A stretch of DNA of 64,000 bases from Salinibacter pepae (lineage in GTDB: Bacteria > Bacteroidota > Rhodothermia > Rhodothermales > Salinibacteraceae), in NCBI RefSeq assembly GCF_947077775.1, contig NZ_CAMTTE010000001.1, positions 806,001 to 870,000 on the forward strand. Direction: 5' to 3'. The notes below the pieces were generated by a model, which was given only the letters and a program-made list of their open reading frames with translations, was not told where the DNA came from and ran no database searches. Shown here in pieces: positions 26,897 through 36,209 of the stretch. Made by a program: the position numbers and the translations under genes. How positions within the stretch are numbered: position 1 is the first letter of the stretch; every line of letters begins with the position of its first letter.

Positions 26897-27327
26897 CGGC
26901 GTAGGCGAATGGTGAGAGAAGCGATGTGCATGGCACGCCAGCCTCCATTGTCTGGCATTGGTTGGTAGGCCCAACACCGTGCCAGCCCTCCGCCCCGCAA
27001 GAATACATGTCGCCTAAACACGTGAGACACACAAGGATACGCGGCAAATGTCTGGGCGAAGCTTTCCTCGTGTTCTGACGATAAGTCGACACCGTGTGGA
27101 TATATCGTCACGCCGTACCCGTCCCCGGCCGTCAGTAAAATCAGTAAAAGGTGCTGGATTGGGGGTGTAACTGAGCGTTGGGGTGGCACACGAAGGATTA
27201 ACCGCATTCTGCTCTCCGAAGCTACCAACTGGCCCCGCCCGGGATCTTCACCCTCAGTGAACATTTCTACGCCGCATCTTATTCTGTATAGACCATTCAT
27301 GCTCCCGTCCACGCAGCCGGTTCAATT
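26897..27327. other. divergent intergenic control region
   Basis: 431 bp between the sigma-factor gene (minus) and the MEDS gene (plus), so it should hold both promoters. It includes a 9-bp exact tandem duplication (TCAGTAAAA, 27,132-27,149) and a TGTATAGA stretch at about 27,285 that could be an extended -10 for the plus-strand gene. No matching -35 hexamer was found. Confidence 0.45.
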
Positions 27328-27972
27328 ATGGATGCTCGCACAGAGACCGAAGAAAACGTGCAGGAGGGGGACGTGAGCGGTGTGCCCCTCGGCTTTGGGG
27401 GTGTAGAGGCCGATGTGGGCGACCACATTGCCCACTTTTTCCGTGGCGGTGAGCGGCGGTTTTCCGTGCTCGGGCCGTACGTTGAAGCCGGGTTGCGGCG
27501 AGGCGACCGGTGCGTATTTATCTCGCGGCCCGACGTAGGGGCGGCCCTGTGCGACTGGCTGGCGGAGCGAGGGATGGATGTCGACGAGGCCCGCTCGGCC
27601 GACCGGTTGATCCTGGATCCCGGCCGGGATACGGAGGACGACATGAAGCGCCTCGCCGAACGGATCGACGCGAGCGTCCAGGAGATGGACGAGTCGTTCG
27701 TTCGGTGGGCCGGGGACGGCGAGTGGTGCCTGGAACGGGAGATCACGGTAGAAGAGATGCTGCGCTGGGAAGCGCTCTACGACGAGCACTCGTCGGAGTG
27801 GCAACTGCTGGCGCTGTGCCAGTTCGACCTGGCTGTTTTCGAGAGCGACGTCATCATGGACGCACTCCGCACGCATCCGTACTGCGTGATGGGGGAGGTC
27901 GTGGTGCCGAATCCGTTCCACGAGTCCCCGGAAACGGTGCGGCAGGAGCTGGCCGGTCGCCACCGCGCGTAG
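27328..27972 (+). CDS. MEDS-domain sensory protein
   Basis: The 214-aa protein matches the MEDS (methanogen/methylotroph DcmR sensory) domain along nearly its whole length. It begins after about 30 residues with GDHIAHFFRGGERRFSVLG, PYVEAGLRRGDRCVFISRP and LCDWLAERGMDVDEARS, and ends with YCVMGEVVVPNPFHESPE. MEDS domains occur alone or beside histidine kinases and are thought to sense small ligands or to relay redox/light signals. There is no DNA-binding or kinase domain. The gene precedes a large histidine kinase by 83 bp on the same strand and probably serves it. Confidence 0.88.
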   Translation: MDARTETEENVQEGDVSGVPLGFGGVEADVGDHIAHFFRGGERRFSVLGPYVEAGLRRGDRCVFISRPDVGAALCDWLAERGMDVDEARSADRLILDPGRDTEDDMKRLAERIDASVQEMDESFVRWAGDGEWCLEREITVEEMLRWEALYDEHSSEWQLLALCQFDLAVFESDVIMDALRTHPYCVMGEVVVPNPFHESPETVRQELAGRHRA

Positions 27973-28055
27973 GCGTGCCGCCGCCCCGCCCCCTGCGCCG
28001 ACCGTCCACGATTCCGCCATCCTCTCGGCACTCATCGCGACCGCCCCCCCATAGC

Positions 28056-30812
28056 ATGGAGGCCTCCCACTACACATCGGACCTCGACCCCTCGTCGGTC
28101 CTCGGCTTCGGGTCGGCCCTGGCCATGCTCGACTCGACCGAGGAAGTGGCCCGTCTCCTTACAGGGGCCCTGCGGTCGATGGGCCTCGCGGACCTGCAGG
28201 CCGTGGTGCTGGATTCGAGCGCCGACGACCCGACACGCGTGTTTGGGAGTCTCGGCACCCGCCCGCTGCCCGGCCCGGTCGTCGACGAACTGCGCCGGGG
28301 GGCTCCCTTCCCCGACACGGCCGACGCACGCGGCACGCCGTCGCACCACCGGGTGGAGGTGCCCGAGGAGAGTGCCCTCGCCGACCAGGGCATCGATCAC
28401 CTCGCTACCGTTCGGCTGGGCACCCTCGACCAGGAGTTTGGCAGGGTGGTGGCGGGCCTGCGCGCGGACGACACCCATACGTCGCTGCAGCTGTCGTCGC
28501 TGCAGATGATGGCCGCGCAGGCGTCGATGGCGCTGCATCGAATCGCGCTCCACCGGGAGCAGGCCGCCCAGCAGGAGGCCCTCCGCGAGAGCGAGGCGCG
28601 CTACCGCGAACTGTACGAGAACGCCCCCGTGGCCTACCTCTCCGCCACCGCCGAGGGTAAGATCCGCATGGCCAATCGGCGGGCGACCGAGCTGTTTGGG
28701 GCCTCCAGGGAGGCGCTCACAGGGCGCTCGATCCCCAACTTTTGTGCCAGTACGCCCACCGGCCAGGAGGCCGCCCAGCGGCTGGCGGAGTGCCTCCGGA
28801 GCGGAGCACCGGTGCGCGACGACGAGGTGGAGCTGTGCCTCCCCGACGGGGGACGCGTCTGGGTGAGCCTCACGATGCGGCCCATCGAGGCGGGCGACCG
28901 GGCCAGCGATCGCCTTGTCATGATGGTCGACGTGACCGAGCGGCGCCGGATGGAATCAGCCCTGCGCGAGGCTAGAAATGAGTTGGAGCGTCGTGTAAAG
29001 GAGCGGACGGCGGAGCTGGAACAGGCCAACGAGCACCTCGAACAGCGCACGCGCCGCCTCCAGGCGCTCCGCGACATCGACCAGGCCATCCTGGCCGCCG
29101 AGTCGCCCGAGGAGATCGCCACGGCCACGCTCCGGCGCGCCCGCGAGATTATGCTTTTTCATCGGGCCAGCGTGTCGGTCGTCGACTGGGAGGCGGAGCG
29201 CGCACAGGTGCTCGCCACTCGTCAAGAGGACGAGACCTTGGCGGGGGGGACCACAATTCCCCTCGACGACTTTTTTCTGACCGATGCCCTGCGGGCGGGC
29301 GAGGCGGACACGATCGACGACCTCGCGGCCCGGTCGTCCTCGGGGGTCGCCGAGACGGTGAAGGACCTCGGCGTCCGGTCCGTCCTCTGCCTCCCGATGA
29401 TGGACGACGAGGAGCTCCTCGGCCTTCTTCAGATCGGGCGCACGCGCCCCCAAGCCTTCACGGACGAGGACCGGCGCGTGGGCACGGAGCTGGCCGACCA
29501 CCTCGCCATCGCGCTCCGCCAGGCCCACCTGCGGCAGCGGGTCGAGACGCGCACCACCGCGCTCGAGCAGGCCAACGACCGCCTGGCCCACCAGACGCAG
29601 CGCCTGCAGACCCTCCGCGACATCGACCAGGCCATCCTGGCCGCCGAGTCGCCCGAGGAGATCGCCACGGAGGCGATCCGCCGCGTGCGGTCCATCCTGC
29701 CGTACGAGAGCGCCACCGTGACGGTCACGGACTGGGAGGCCGGAACGGCCCACGTGCTGGCCGCCGCGGACAACGTACTGGCCGCCCCCTCCACCCTTCC
29801 GCTCGACGAGGTCTACCTCAGCGACACCCTGCGGGCCGGCGACACCGAGGTGCTGTCCGTTGAGGCCTACGAGCCGGTGCCGGAGGCGGAGGCCCGCATG
29901 CAGGAGATGGGGCTCCAGTCCATCCTCTGCGTCCCGATGGTCGTCGAGGAGCAGGTGATCGGCGTCGTGCACGTGGGTCGCACCCAGCCCGAGGCCTTCG
30001 CGGACGAGGACCGACGGGTTGGGCGCGAGTTGGCCGACCACATGGCCATCGCCCTCCGACAGAGCCAGCTTCTGGAAGAGGTGCAGGCCCAGCGCGAGCG
30101 GCTCGAAGAGCGGGTGCAGGAGCGCACCGAAGAGCTGGAGTCGTTTACCTACTCGGTGTCCCACGACCTGCGCACTCCCCTCCGCGCCATCGACGGCTAC
30201 ACGCGCATCCTGAGGGAGGACCACGCCGATCAGCTCGACGAAGAGGGCCGGCGCCTGCTCGACGTGGTGCACGAGAGCACACAGACGATGGGGACCCTCA
30301 TCGACGACCTGCTCACGCTCTCGCGCCTGGGCCGCCACGAGATGAACCGCGTACCGATCGACATGCAGGCCCTCGCACAGGAGACGATCGACGAGGTGCG
30401 CCGGGCCCACGCCACCGAGGCGGTGACGTTCGACCTCGCCGCCCTCCCCGCGGCGGCGGGGGACCGGTCCATGATCCGGCACGTGTTCTCCAATTTGCTG
30501 GCCAACGCCGTCAAGTTTACGCAAACCGAATCGGATCCCCGGGTTGAAGTGTCCGGAGAGGTTCGAGACGGCAAGCGGGTGTTCGTGGTGCGCGACAACG
30601 GCGTGGGGTTTGACCCGGACCGGGCCGATGCGCTCTTCGGGGTGTTCGAGCGGGCCCACGAAGCAGACGACTTCGAGGGCACGGGCGTGGGGCTGGCCAT
30701 CGTGGACCGAATCGTGCGTCGCCACAATGGGCGGGTGTGGGCTAAGGGCAAGGAGGGCGAGGGGGCCTCCTTCTTTTTTGCCCTGCCCTCTCCGGACACT
30801 GAAACGCCGTAG
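28056..30812 (+). CDS. multi-sensor histidine kinase (GAF-PAS-GAF-GAF-HisKA-HATPase)
   Basis: This 918-aa cytoplasmic kinase has no transmembrane helices. ATG 28056 begins the conserved sequence. Residues about 1-165 form a GAF-like domain. A PAS domain (about 173-300, SEARYRELYENAPVAYLSAT) comes next, then a coiled coil. Two consecutive GAF domains (about 338-488 and 518-669) are each introduced by the same LRDIDQAILAAESPEEIAT segment. HisKA carries the phospho-acceptor H703 in SVSHDLRTPLRAIDGY. The HATPase has NLLANAVKF, DNGVGFDPDRAD and GTGVGLAIVDRIV. The HisKA type is that of bacteriophytochrome-like kinases, which usually signal to Rcp1-like regulators such as the one at 31.9 kb. The GAF domains lack an obvious bilin-binding cysteine, so the ligand is unknown. 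Confidence 0.93.
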   Translation: MEASHYTSDLDPSSVLGFGSALAMLDSTEEVARLLTGALRSMGLADLQAVVLDSSADDPTRVFGSLGTRPLPGPVVDELRRGAPFPDTADARGTPSHHRVEVPEESALADQGIDHLATVRLGTLDQEFGRVVAGLRADDTHTSLQLSSLQMMAAQASMALHRIALHREQAAQQEALRESEARYRELYENAPVAYLSATAEGKIRMANRRATELFGASREALTGRSIPNFCASTPTGQEAAQRLAECLRSGAPVRDDEVELCLPDGGRVWVSLTMRPIEAGDRASDRLVMMVDVTERRRMESALREARNELERRVKERTAELEQANEHLEQRTRRLQALRDIDQAILAAESPEEIATATLRRAREIMLFHRASVSVVDWEAERAQVLATRQEDETLAGGTTIPLDDFFLTDALRAGEADTIDDLAARSSSGVAETVKDLGVRSVLCLPMMDDEELLGLLQIGRTRPQAFTDEDRRVGTELADHLAIALRQAHLRQRVETRTTALEQANDRLAHQTQRLQTLRDIDQAILAAESPEEIATEAIRRVRSILPYESATVTVTDWEAGTAHVLAAADNVLAAPSTLPLDEVYLSDTLRAGDTEVLSVEAYEPVPEAEARMQEMGLQSILCVPMVVEEQVIGVVHVGRTQPEAFADEDRRVGRELADHMAIALRQSQLLEEVQAQRERLEERVQERTEELESFTYSVSHDLRTPLRAIDGYTRILREDHADQLDEEGRRLLDVVHESTQTMGTLIDDLLTLSRLGRHEMNRVPIDMQALAQETIDEVRRAHATEAVTFDLAALPAAAGDRSMIRHVFSNLLANAVKFTQTESDPRVEVSGEVRDGKRVFVVRDNGVGFDPDRADALFGVFERAHEADDFEGTGVGLAIVDRIVRRHNGRVWAKGKEGEGASFFFALPSPDTETP

Positions 30813-30912
30813 GGGGCTCGTCAACTGTAGTATTCCCCGTTCCCCGCACTCGCAGGAGCGCGCCAGTGGCCCGACGAAGGAGTACGCCCTTCAGAACTCG
30901 GGCCCAGGGCCG

Positions 30913-31974
30913 ATGCCGATGCTCAGCCGACTCGCCTTTTCCGCCCTTCCCTTCGTCGCACTTCTCGGAAGTGCCGGCTACACGGTCGTGGCCGCCTACC
31001 GGCTTCGGGACTGGCGGCCCGCGCTCTTCGTCGGGGTCCTCGTGCTCATGGCCATCCACCAGGGAAACGAGCTGCTCGTGTGTGCCGAACGCGGCACGGA
31101 GGCCGCGCTGTCGGGCTTCGGGGAGTACCCCGAGACGACGGCAAACCTCCTGGCAAGCGCCGCCACCGTGCTGTTGCTCCGCTTCGTTACCCGGGAACGG
31201 GACCTGTCCGAACGGCTCCGCAGCCTGACCGGCACGCTCGAAGAGCGGGTGCGGGAACGGACCGAAGAGCTCGAATCGTTTGCCTACTCGGTGTCCCACG
31301 ACCTGCGGGTCCCCCTCCGCGCCATCGACGGCTACACGCAGCTCCTCAAACAAAACCACGCCCCCCAGCTCAACGAGGAAGGCCGGCGCCTCCTGACGGC
31401 CGTCCGGGACAACACCCGGACGATGGGCACCCTCATCGACGACCTGCTCGCGCTCTCGCGCGTCGGACACTGTGAGATGACGTTTCGTCCCCTCGACATG
31501 AACAGTCTCGTTCAGGATGCCATCAACGACCTGCGGCGGACGGAGGCGGCCACCGGCGGCGTGGAATTTGACGTGCAGCCCCTCCCTCCCGCCGCCGGCG
31601 ACCCGTCGATGGTGCGCCAGGCCGTTCTGAACGTGCTGTCCAACGCCGTCAAGTTTTCCCGCCGCGAGCCCGCCCCCCGGGTGGAGGTGCGCGGCACCGA
31701 GGCCGACGAGGAGGTCGTCTTCTCCGTGCACGACAACGGCGTGGGGTTCGACATGGCGTACACCGACAAGCTCTTCGGCGTCTTTGAGCGCCTCCACGAG
31801 GAGACGGCGTTCGAGGGCACTGGGGTGGGCCTGGCCATCGTCGATCGCGCCGTGCGCCGCCACGACGGCCGGGTATGGGCCGAGAGCACGGAGGGGGACG
31901 GAACCACCGTATATTTCTCGCTGCCACGCCCCACCGACCTGTATGAACAGCCCCGTCGTGACCGAGCACATTGA
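30913..31974 (+). CDS. membrane-anchored histidine kinase
   Basis: The 353-aa kinase begins at ATG 30913 with a short membrane module of about three helices (LSRLAFSALPFVALLGSAGY, PALFVGVLVLMAIHQGNELL, TANLLASAATVLLLRFV). A coiled coil follows, then HisKA with H129 in SVSHDLRVPLRAIDGYTQLL, and a HATPase domain (NVLSNAVKFSRRE, DNGVGFDMAYTDK, GTGVGLAIVDRAV). The catalytic half is very similar to that of the preceding kinase, so the two are recent paralogues or share domain origin. The stop codon lies inside the downstream response-regulator gene (32-bp overlap), so the pair is translationally coupled. Sensed signal unknown. Confidence 0.92.
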   Translation: MPMLSRLAFSALPFVALLGSAGYTVVAAYRLRDWRPALFVGVLVLMAIHQGNELLVCAERGTEAALSGFGEYPETTANLLASAATVLLLRFVTRERDLSERLRSLTGTLEERVRERTEELESFAYSVSHDLRVPLRAIDGYTQLLKQNHAPQLNEEGRRLLTAVRDNTRTMGTLIDDLLALSRVGHCEMTFRPLDMNSLVQDAINDLRRTEAATGGVEFDVQPLPPAAGDPSMVRQAVLNVLSNAVKFSRREPAPRVEVRGTEADEEVVFSVHDNGVGFDMAYTDKLFGVFERLHEETAFEGTGVGLAIVDRAVRRHDGRVWAESTEGDGTTVYFSLPRPTDLYEQPRRDRAH

Positions 31975-32398
31975 CCTTTTGCTGGTGGAGGACCAGCCGT
32001 CCGACGCCGAGCTCACCCTGCGCGCGCTCCGCGACCTCGATCTTACAAAGCGCTTTCACCGGATCGGGGACGGGGCGCAGGCCCTCGACTTCCTCTTCGG
32101 ACGCGCGGCCCACGCCGACCGGAGCGTGGCGGACGCGCCGGGCCTCATCCTGCTGGACCTGAAGCTGCCAAAGGTGAGCGGCCACGAGGTGCTCCGGGCC
32201 CTCAAGTCCGACGAGCGAACCCGACACATCCCCGTCGTCGTGCTGTCCTCGTCGGGGGAGCGCAGCGACGTGGAGCGGTGCTACGCCCTCGGGGCCAACA
32301 GCTACGTCGTGAAACCGGTCGACTTCGACGCGTTCACGAACACTGTGCAGCGCATCGGCACCTACTGGCTCCAAATGAATGAGACGTGTGGGGCGTGA
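31943..32398 (+). CDS. Rcp1-like single-domain response regulator
   Basis: The 151-aa protein is a stand-alone receiver domain of the Rcp1 type that partners bacteriophytochrome-like kinases. The acidic pocket is [18 protein letters not shown], the phospho-acceptor is D72 in [20 protein letters not shown], and Thr/Ser and Lys switch residues lie in [12 protein letters not shown] and [15 protein letters not shown] 31943 overlaps the end of the kinase gene by 32 bp. It has no output domain, so it may pass phosphate on or act by protein contact, perhaps to the REC-containing regulator encoded next. Confidence 0.92.
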   Translation: MNSPVVTEHIDLLLVEDQPSDAELTLRALRDLDLTKRFHRIGDGAQALDFLFGRAAHADRSVADAPGLILLDLKLPKVSGHEVLRALKSDERTRHIPVVVLSSSGERSDVERCYALGANSYVVKPVDFDAFTNTVQRIGTYWLQMNETCGA

Positions 32399-32444
32399 TG
32401 CCTGGAGGGGGGCTCGCCGTTCTTCGCCGATCCCATCGTGCCAC

Positions 32445-34391
32445 ATGTCGACCGACGACCCGCTTCACGTTTTGATGCTGGAGGACGTGGCCACCGACGC
32501 CGAGCTCGTGCGGCGCGAGCTGGAGCAAGAGGGGTTTGACTTCGAGGCGGAGCGGGTGACCACCGAGCAGGGCTTCACGCAGGCGCTCGATGCGTTTGCC
32601 CCCGATATCATTCTGGCCGACTACTCGCTCCCCCGCTACGACGGCCTGTCGGCCCTGGAGGTGGCCCGGGCAGAGCGGCCGCACGTCCCGGTCGTGTTCG
32701 TCTCCGGCGCCATTGGCGAGGAGCGGGCCATCGAGACGCTCAAGCAGGGGGCCACGGACTACGTGCTAAAAGACAAGCTCTCCCGGCTGGGGCCCGCCGT
32801 GCGCCGGGCCCTCCGCGAGGCCGAAGAGCGGCGGGCGCGCCGCGAGGCCGAGGCCGCCCTCCGCCGGGCCCACGACGAGCTGGAGCAGAAGGTGGCGGCC
32901 CGCACCGCGGAGCTGCGGGACGCAAACGATGCCCTGAAAGAAGAAATCGAGGAGCGCACACGCGCCGAGCGGGCCCTGCGCAAGAGCCGCGAGCGCCTGA
33001 CCCGCATCATCGATTCGGCGATCGATGCCATCATCAGCATCGACGCGTCACTGGAGGTGCACCTGTTCAACGCGGCCGCCGAGGAGATTTTTCAGTGCTC
33101 CGCCGAGGCCATGGAGGGGGAGTCGCTCGCCGCCTTCCTCGCCGACCCGTTCGAGGCGCTCGTGCACCGCCACATCGACGCCCACCAGGAGGCCCAGGCC
33201 GGCGACGGGACCGCCCCGGAGGCGGCGGGGCGTTACCTGACGGCACCGGACGGCCTGCAGGCGCGCCGGGCCGACGGCACGACGTTTCCGGTCGAGGCCA
33301 CGCTGTGCCCCGTCCGGCTCCCGGCAGAGGACCGCTACCTCATTATTCTCCGCGACGTGGACGAGCTGAAGCAGGCCGAAGAAGAGGTCGCCCAGCTCGA
33401 GTCCGAACGCTTGTACCTGCAGGAGGAGCTCAAAAGCGAGTACAACTTCGACGAGATCGTCGGCACCTCCGCGCCGATGCAGTCCGTATTCGACGCCATC
33501 GACCAGGTGGCCAACACCGAGACCACCGTCCTCGTCACCGGCGAAACCGGCACGGGCAAGGAGCTCGTGGCCCGGGCCCTCCACGAGCGCAGCCGCCGGG
33601 CCGATCAGGTGTTCGTAAAAATGAACTGCGCGGCCCTCTCCACCGACCTCATCGAGAGCGAGCTGTTTGGCCACGAACAGGGGGCCTTTACCGGCGCTAC
33701 CGAACGGCGCGAGGGCCGCTTCGAGTTGGCCGACGGGGGCACCCTCCTCCTCGACGAGATCGGTGAGCTGCCGCTCGAGACCCAGGCGAAACTGCTCCGC
33801 GTCCTGCAGCACCAGACCTTCGAGCGCGTCGGGGGAAGCGAGACCATCGAGGTGGACACCCGCATCCTCGCGGCCACCAACCGCGACCTGGAGGCGGCGG
33901 TGGAGGCGGGGAATTTCCGGTCGGACCTCTACTACCGCCTCAACATTTTCCCCATCAAGCTCCCCCCGCTCCGCAACCGCACGGGCGACATTCCGCTGCT
34001 GGCAGAGCACTTCTGCGAGATGTACGCCGCCCGCACGGGCAAAGACATCGACGGCTTCCACCCGGACGCGATGGCTGCACTGCAGGGGTACGACTGGCCC
34101 GGCAACGTGCGGGAGCTGGCCAACATCGTCGAGCGGGCCGTCATCCTCACCCGAGACCAAAAAATTCGGGCCGAGCACCTGTCGATCGAGGCGGACACCG
34201 ACGCGCCGGGCCCCGCCTCCTTCGAGACCCTGGAGGAGGCGCAGCGCCGTCATATCGAGCGGGCGCTTGAGGTAACCGATGGGGTCGTCGGCGGGGACGA
34301 GGGCGCCGCTCGGCTTCTGGACGTGAAGCGGACCACGCTCCTCTCCCGGATGGACCGGCTGGGCATCGACCCCGAGGTGCACCGGCCGTAG
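32445..34391 (+). CDS. REC-PAS-AAA+ sigma54-type transcriptional activator
   Basis: This 648-aa regulator has a receiver domain (D59 in [13 protein letters not shown]), a long coiled coil (about 115-190) and a PAS domain (about 190-310, [20 protein letters not shown]). An AAA+ sigma54-interaction domain follows, with Walker A GETGTGKE (366-373), the GAFTGA loop (413-418) and [14 protein letters not shown] Fis-like C-terminal helix-turn-helix ([20 protein letters not shown]) closes the protein. The intact GAFTGA implies that it can remodel sigma54 polymerase. It is 46 bp after the Rcp1-like regulator and likely the output of the cluster. Fusion of REC and PAS lets it take both a phosphorelay and a second signal. 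No -24/-12 promoter was identified in this window. Confidence 0.93.
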   Translation: MSTDDPLHVLMLEDVATDAELVRRELEQEGFDFEAERVTTEQGFTQALDAFAPDIILADYSLPRYDGLSALEVARAERPHVPVVFVSGAIGEERAIETLKQGATDYVLKDKLSRLGPAVRRALREAEERRARREAEAALRRAHDELEQKVAARTAELRDANDALKEEIEERTRAERALRKSRERLTRIIDSAIDAIISIDASLEVHLFNAAAEEIFQCSAEAMEGESLAAFLADPFEALVHRHIDAHQEAQAGDGTAPEAAGRYLTAPDGLQARRADGTTFPVEATLCPVRLPAEDRYLIILRDVDELKQAEEEVAQLESERLYLQEELKSEYNFDEIVGTSAPMQSVFDAIDQVANTETTVLVTGETGTGKELVARALHERSRRADQVFVKMNCAALSTDLIESELFGHEQGAFTGATERREGRFELADGGTLLLDEIGELPLETQAKLLRVLQHQTFERVGGSETIEVDTRILAATNRDLEAAVEAGNFRSDLYYRLNIFPIKLPPLRNRTGDIPLLAEHFCEMYAARTGKDIDGFHPDAMAALQGYDWPGNVRELANIVERAVILTRDQKIRAEHLSIEADTDAPGPASFETLEEAQRRHIERALEVTDGVVGGDEGAARLLDVKRTTLLSRMDRLGIDPEVHRP

Positions 34392-34456
34392 GGCGGTCGT
34401 CCCCGATTCGTCGCGTGGAGGGCAACGGACCGGATCCTGGGACACGCGGCCGCCGG

Positions 34457-35311
34457 TCAGTGCAGCCCGGCCTCGAAGAGCAGCAGGCCCGCTGTGATGG
34501 TGAACAGGCCCCCGAGCCCAATCTCCATCACCCGATCCGGCACGCGCCTGGCCAGCTCGGGCCCGAGTTGGGCCCCGATGACGACCTCTGGCACCGTAAA
34601 AAGCAGGAGGCGGCCCATGGTGGCAAGGCCGGTGAGCCCGCCTTGGGCCACCTGAAAAATGTGCCCGACGGAGGCGATAAGCGCCGTAATCGCGACGACG
34701 AAGACGCTCGTGGCCACCGCCACGCTGCTGGGCACGCGGCACCGCTGGAGAAGGAAATAGCCATTGAGTTCGCCGAGGCCGGACGACACCATGCCGACGA
34801 ACAGCCCCCCGATGCCGGAGATGAGGCGACCTTCGGTCGTGTTGCACACGGTATAGCAGATCTCTTCGTCTTCGGCCGTCACGAGGCACGTCTCCGCCTC
34901 GTCCGGATCCTCGTGCGCCATGTTCTCGAGCGTCGCCTCCATCTCGTCGTCCGGGGCCCGCAGGAAGCTCACCGCAACGGCGAAGAGCCCCATTCCGAGG
35001 ATGACCTTCAGGATGTCGGCGTCCGCAAAGTGGGCGATCACGACCCCGGCGACGGCGGCCGGCACGGTGGCCGCGAGCAGCATGCCGCCCACCCGGTAGT
35101 CGATGAGCTGTCGCCGCACGTAGGCGTAGACGCCGCTGCCGAAGCCGAACACCTCAACCACGAGGCCCGCCCCCACGGCCAGCTCCGGCGACAGGCCGAG
35201 CCCCAGGATAAAAAGCGGGGAGAAGAAGGTGGCGCCCCCGACGCCCGAGGCCATCGCGATGGTGGCGATGGCAATGCCGATGGGAAACATGTACCAGAAT
35301 TCGACGCTCAT
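34457..35311 (-). CDS. TauE/SafE (TSUP) family permease
   Basis: The 284-aa inner-membrane protein has the two four-helix halves of the TSUP family, which export or take up sulfite, sulfoacetate and other organosulfur anions. The N-terminal repeat starts IGIAIATIAMASGVGGATFF and the C-terminal repeat ISGIGGLFVGMVSSGLGELN. Between the halves lies an unusual acidic insert of about 45 residues with three cysteines (ETCLVTAEDEEICYTVC). The gene converges on the sigma54-activator gene and is separated by 278 bp from the small membrane-protein gene upstream. Substrate cannot be told from sequence. Confidence 0.9.
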   Translation of the reverse strand: MSVEFWYMFPIGIAIATIAMASGVGGATFFSPLFILGLGLSPELAVGAGLVVEVFGFGSGVYAYVRRQLIDYRVGGMLLAATVPAAVAGVVIAHFADADILKVILGMGLFAVAVSFLRAPDDEMEATLENMAHEDPDEAETCLVTAEDEEICYTVCNTTEGRLISGIGGLFVGMVSSGLGELNGYFLLQRCRVPSSVAVATSVFVVAITALIASVGHIFQVAQGGLTGLATMGRLLLFTVPEVVIGAQLGPELARRVPDRVMEIGLGGLFTITAGLLLFEAGLH

Positions 35312-35590
35312 CGTACAACTCGAGACTTTGCTGACGAGACGGACGGAAACGCCCCTGCGGACGCGTTGCGGTGTCGTTCAAAATACGTGCGCCGACCTCC
35401 AGACGCCGAGGGGCGTCGTGCACGGGCGGTGCCCTGGCGCCCATCCAGCCGCAAGACGAGAAATTCGGGGCGCGCTGGGCAAGCCCCGTGCCCGGGTCGG
35501 CGCGGCGAAAGGATGGGGGCGAAGAATGACAGGTCATTTCCGGAGTTGCCCCATGCCCTGCGCCACAACACGCGTCCTCCTGCACGAAGG

Positions 35591-35974
35591 CTACGGGTCT
35601 TCAGGGGCATCGGGTGCGGGGGGCGCGGCGGTCTTCGCTCGCACCGTCTGGACGGTCGAGTAGGCGCTGTACCCGATGAGCACGACCACGAGGGCGTACA
35701 CCCAGAGCGGCAGGTTCTCGCCGGCAATGAACAGGTAGACGTACGCCGACAGGACACAGAGCCCGGTGGCCACCACTGGCAAGAAGGGGGAGCGGCCCTG
35801 GCGCAGATTCCGCACGAGCCACGCCACCGACAGCCAGAAGAAGGGGATCGCCCCGACCGAGATGCTTCCGAAGATGATCGGGTCGACCCCGTACTGCACC
35901 CCCAGACTGAAGAACCAGTCTTTGAATGCGGTCCAGAGTCCGGCAAGAAAAAGGCTTGCGAAGGGGGCTGTCAC
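35591..35974 (-). CDS. small multi-spanning membrane protein, unknown function
   Basis: The 127-aa protein has about four hydrophobic segments (PFASLFLAGLWTAFKDWFF, IIFGSISVGAIPFFWLSVAW, FLPVVATGLCVLSAYVYLFI, LWVYALVVVLIGYSAYSTV) and a short Ala/Pro-rich tail. No family is recognised. Hydrophobic periodicity and an ATG at the beginning of the first helix support a real gene. It runs in the same direction as the TauE gene 280 bp downstream but is too distant to call an operon. Confidence 0.75.
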   Translation of the reverse strand: MTAPFASLFLAGLWTAFKDWFFSLGVQYGVDPIIFGSISVGAIPFFWLSVAWLVRNLRQGRSPFLPVVATGLCVLSAYVYLFIAGENLPLWVYALVVVLIGYSAYSTVQTVRAKTAAPPAPDAPEDP

Positions 35975-36209
35975 GGGGAGTTCAGCACTTGATTGAAGAC
36001 ACTGCTGCTCTACGTTCTGTCGGACCCCCGTCCGTTACGCGAGGCAGCGCGCACCGGGCCCAACGCGGTCGAGTTGCCCCCCAGTGGCGGTGCTGAAGCC
36101 TGGCGGACGAGCCCGCCCGATCGCGGGCAAGAAGTGCGGCCCATCGTAACGCCCATTCAGGCCGGGACACCGAGTGAGGCGCTGCGCTGCGGCATCGCCT
36201 TGTCCCCCC

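Noticed and set aside
27510-28055. Upstream in-frame extension of the large histidine kinase
   Set aside because: It overlaps the MEDS gene in another frame and has Arg-rich, non-domain sequence. ATG 28056 begins the conserved protein.
30544-30912. Upstream in-frame extension of the membrane histidine kinase
   Set aside because: The extension is an out-of-frame reading of the preceding kinase gene; the membrane helices begin only after ATG 30913.
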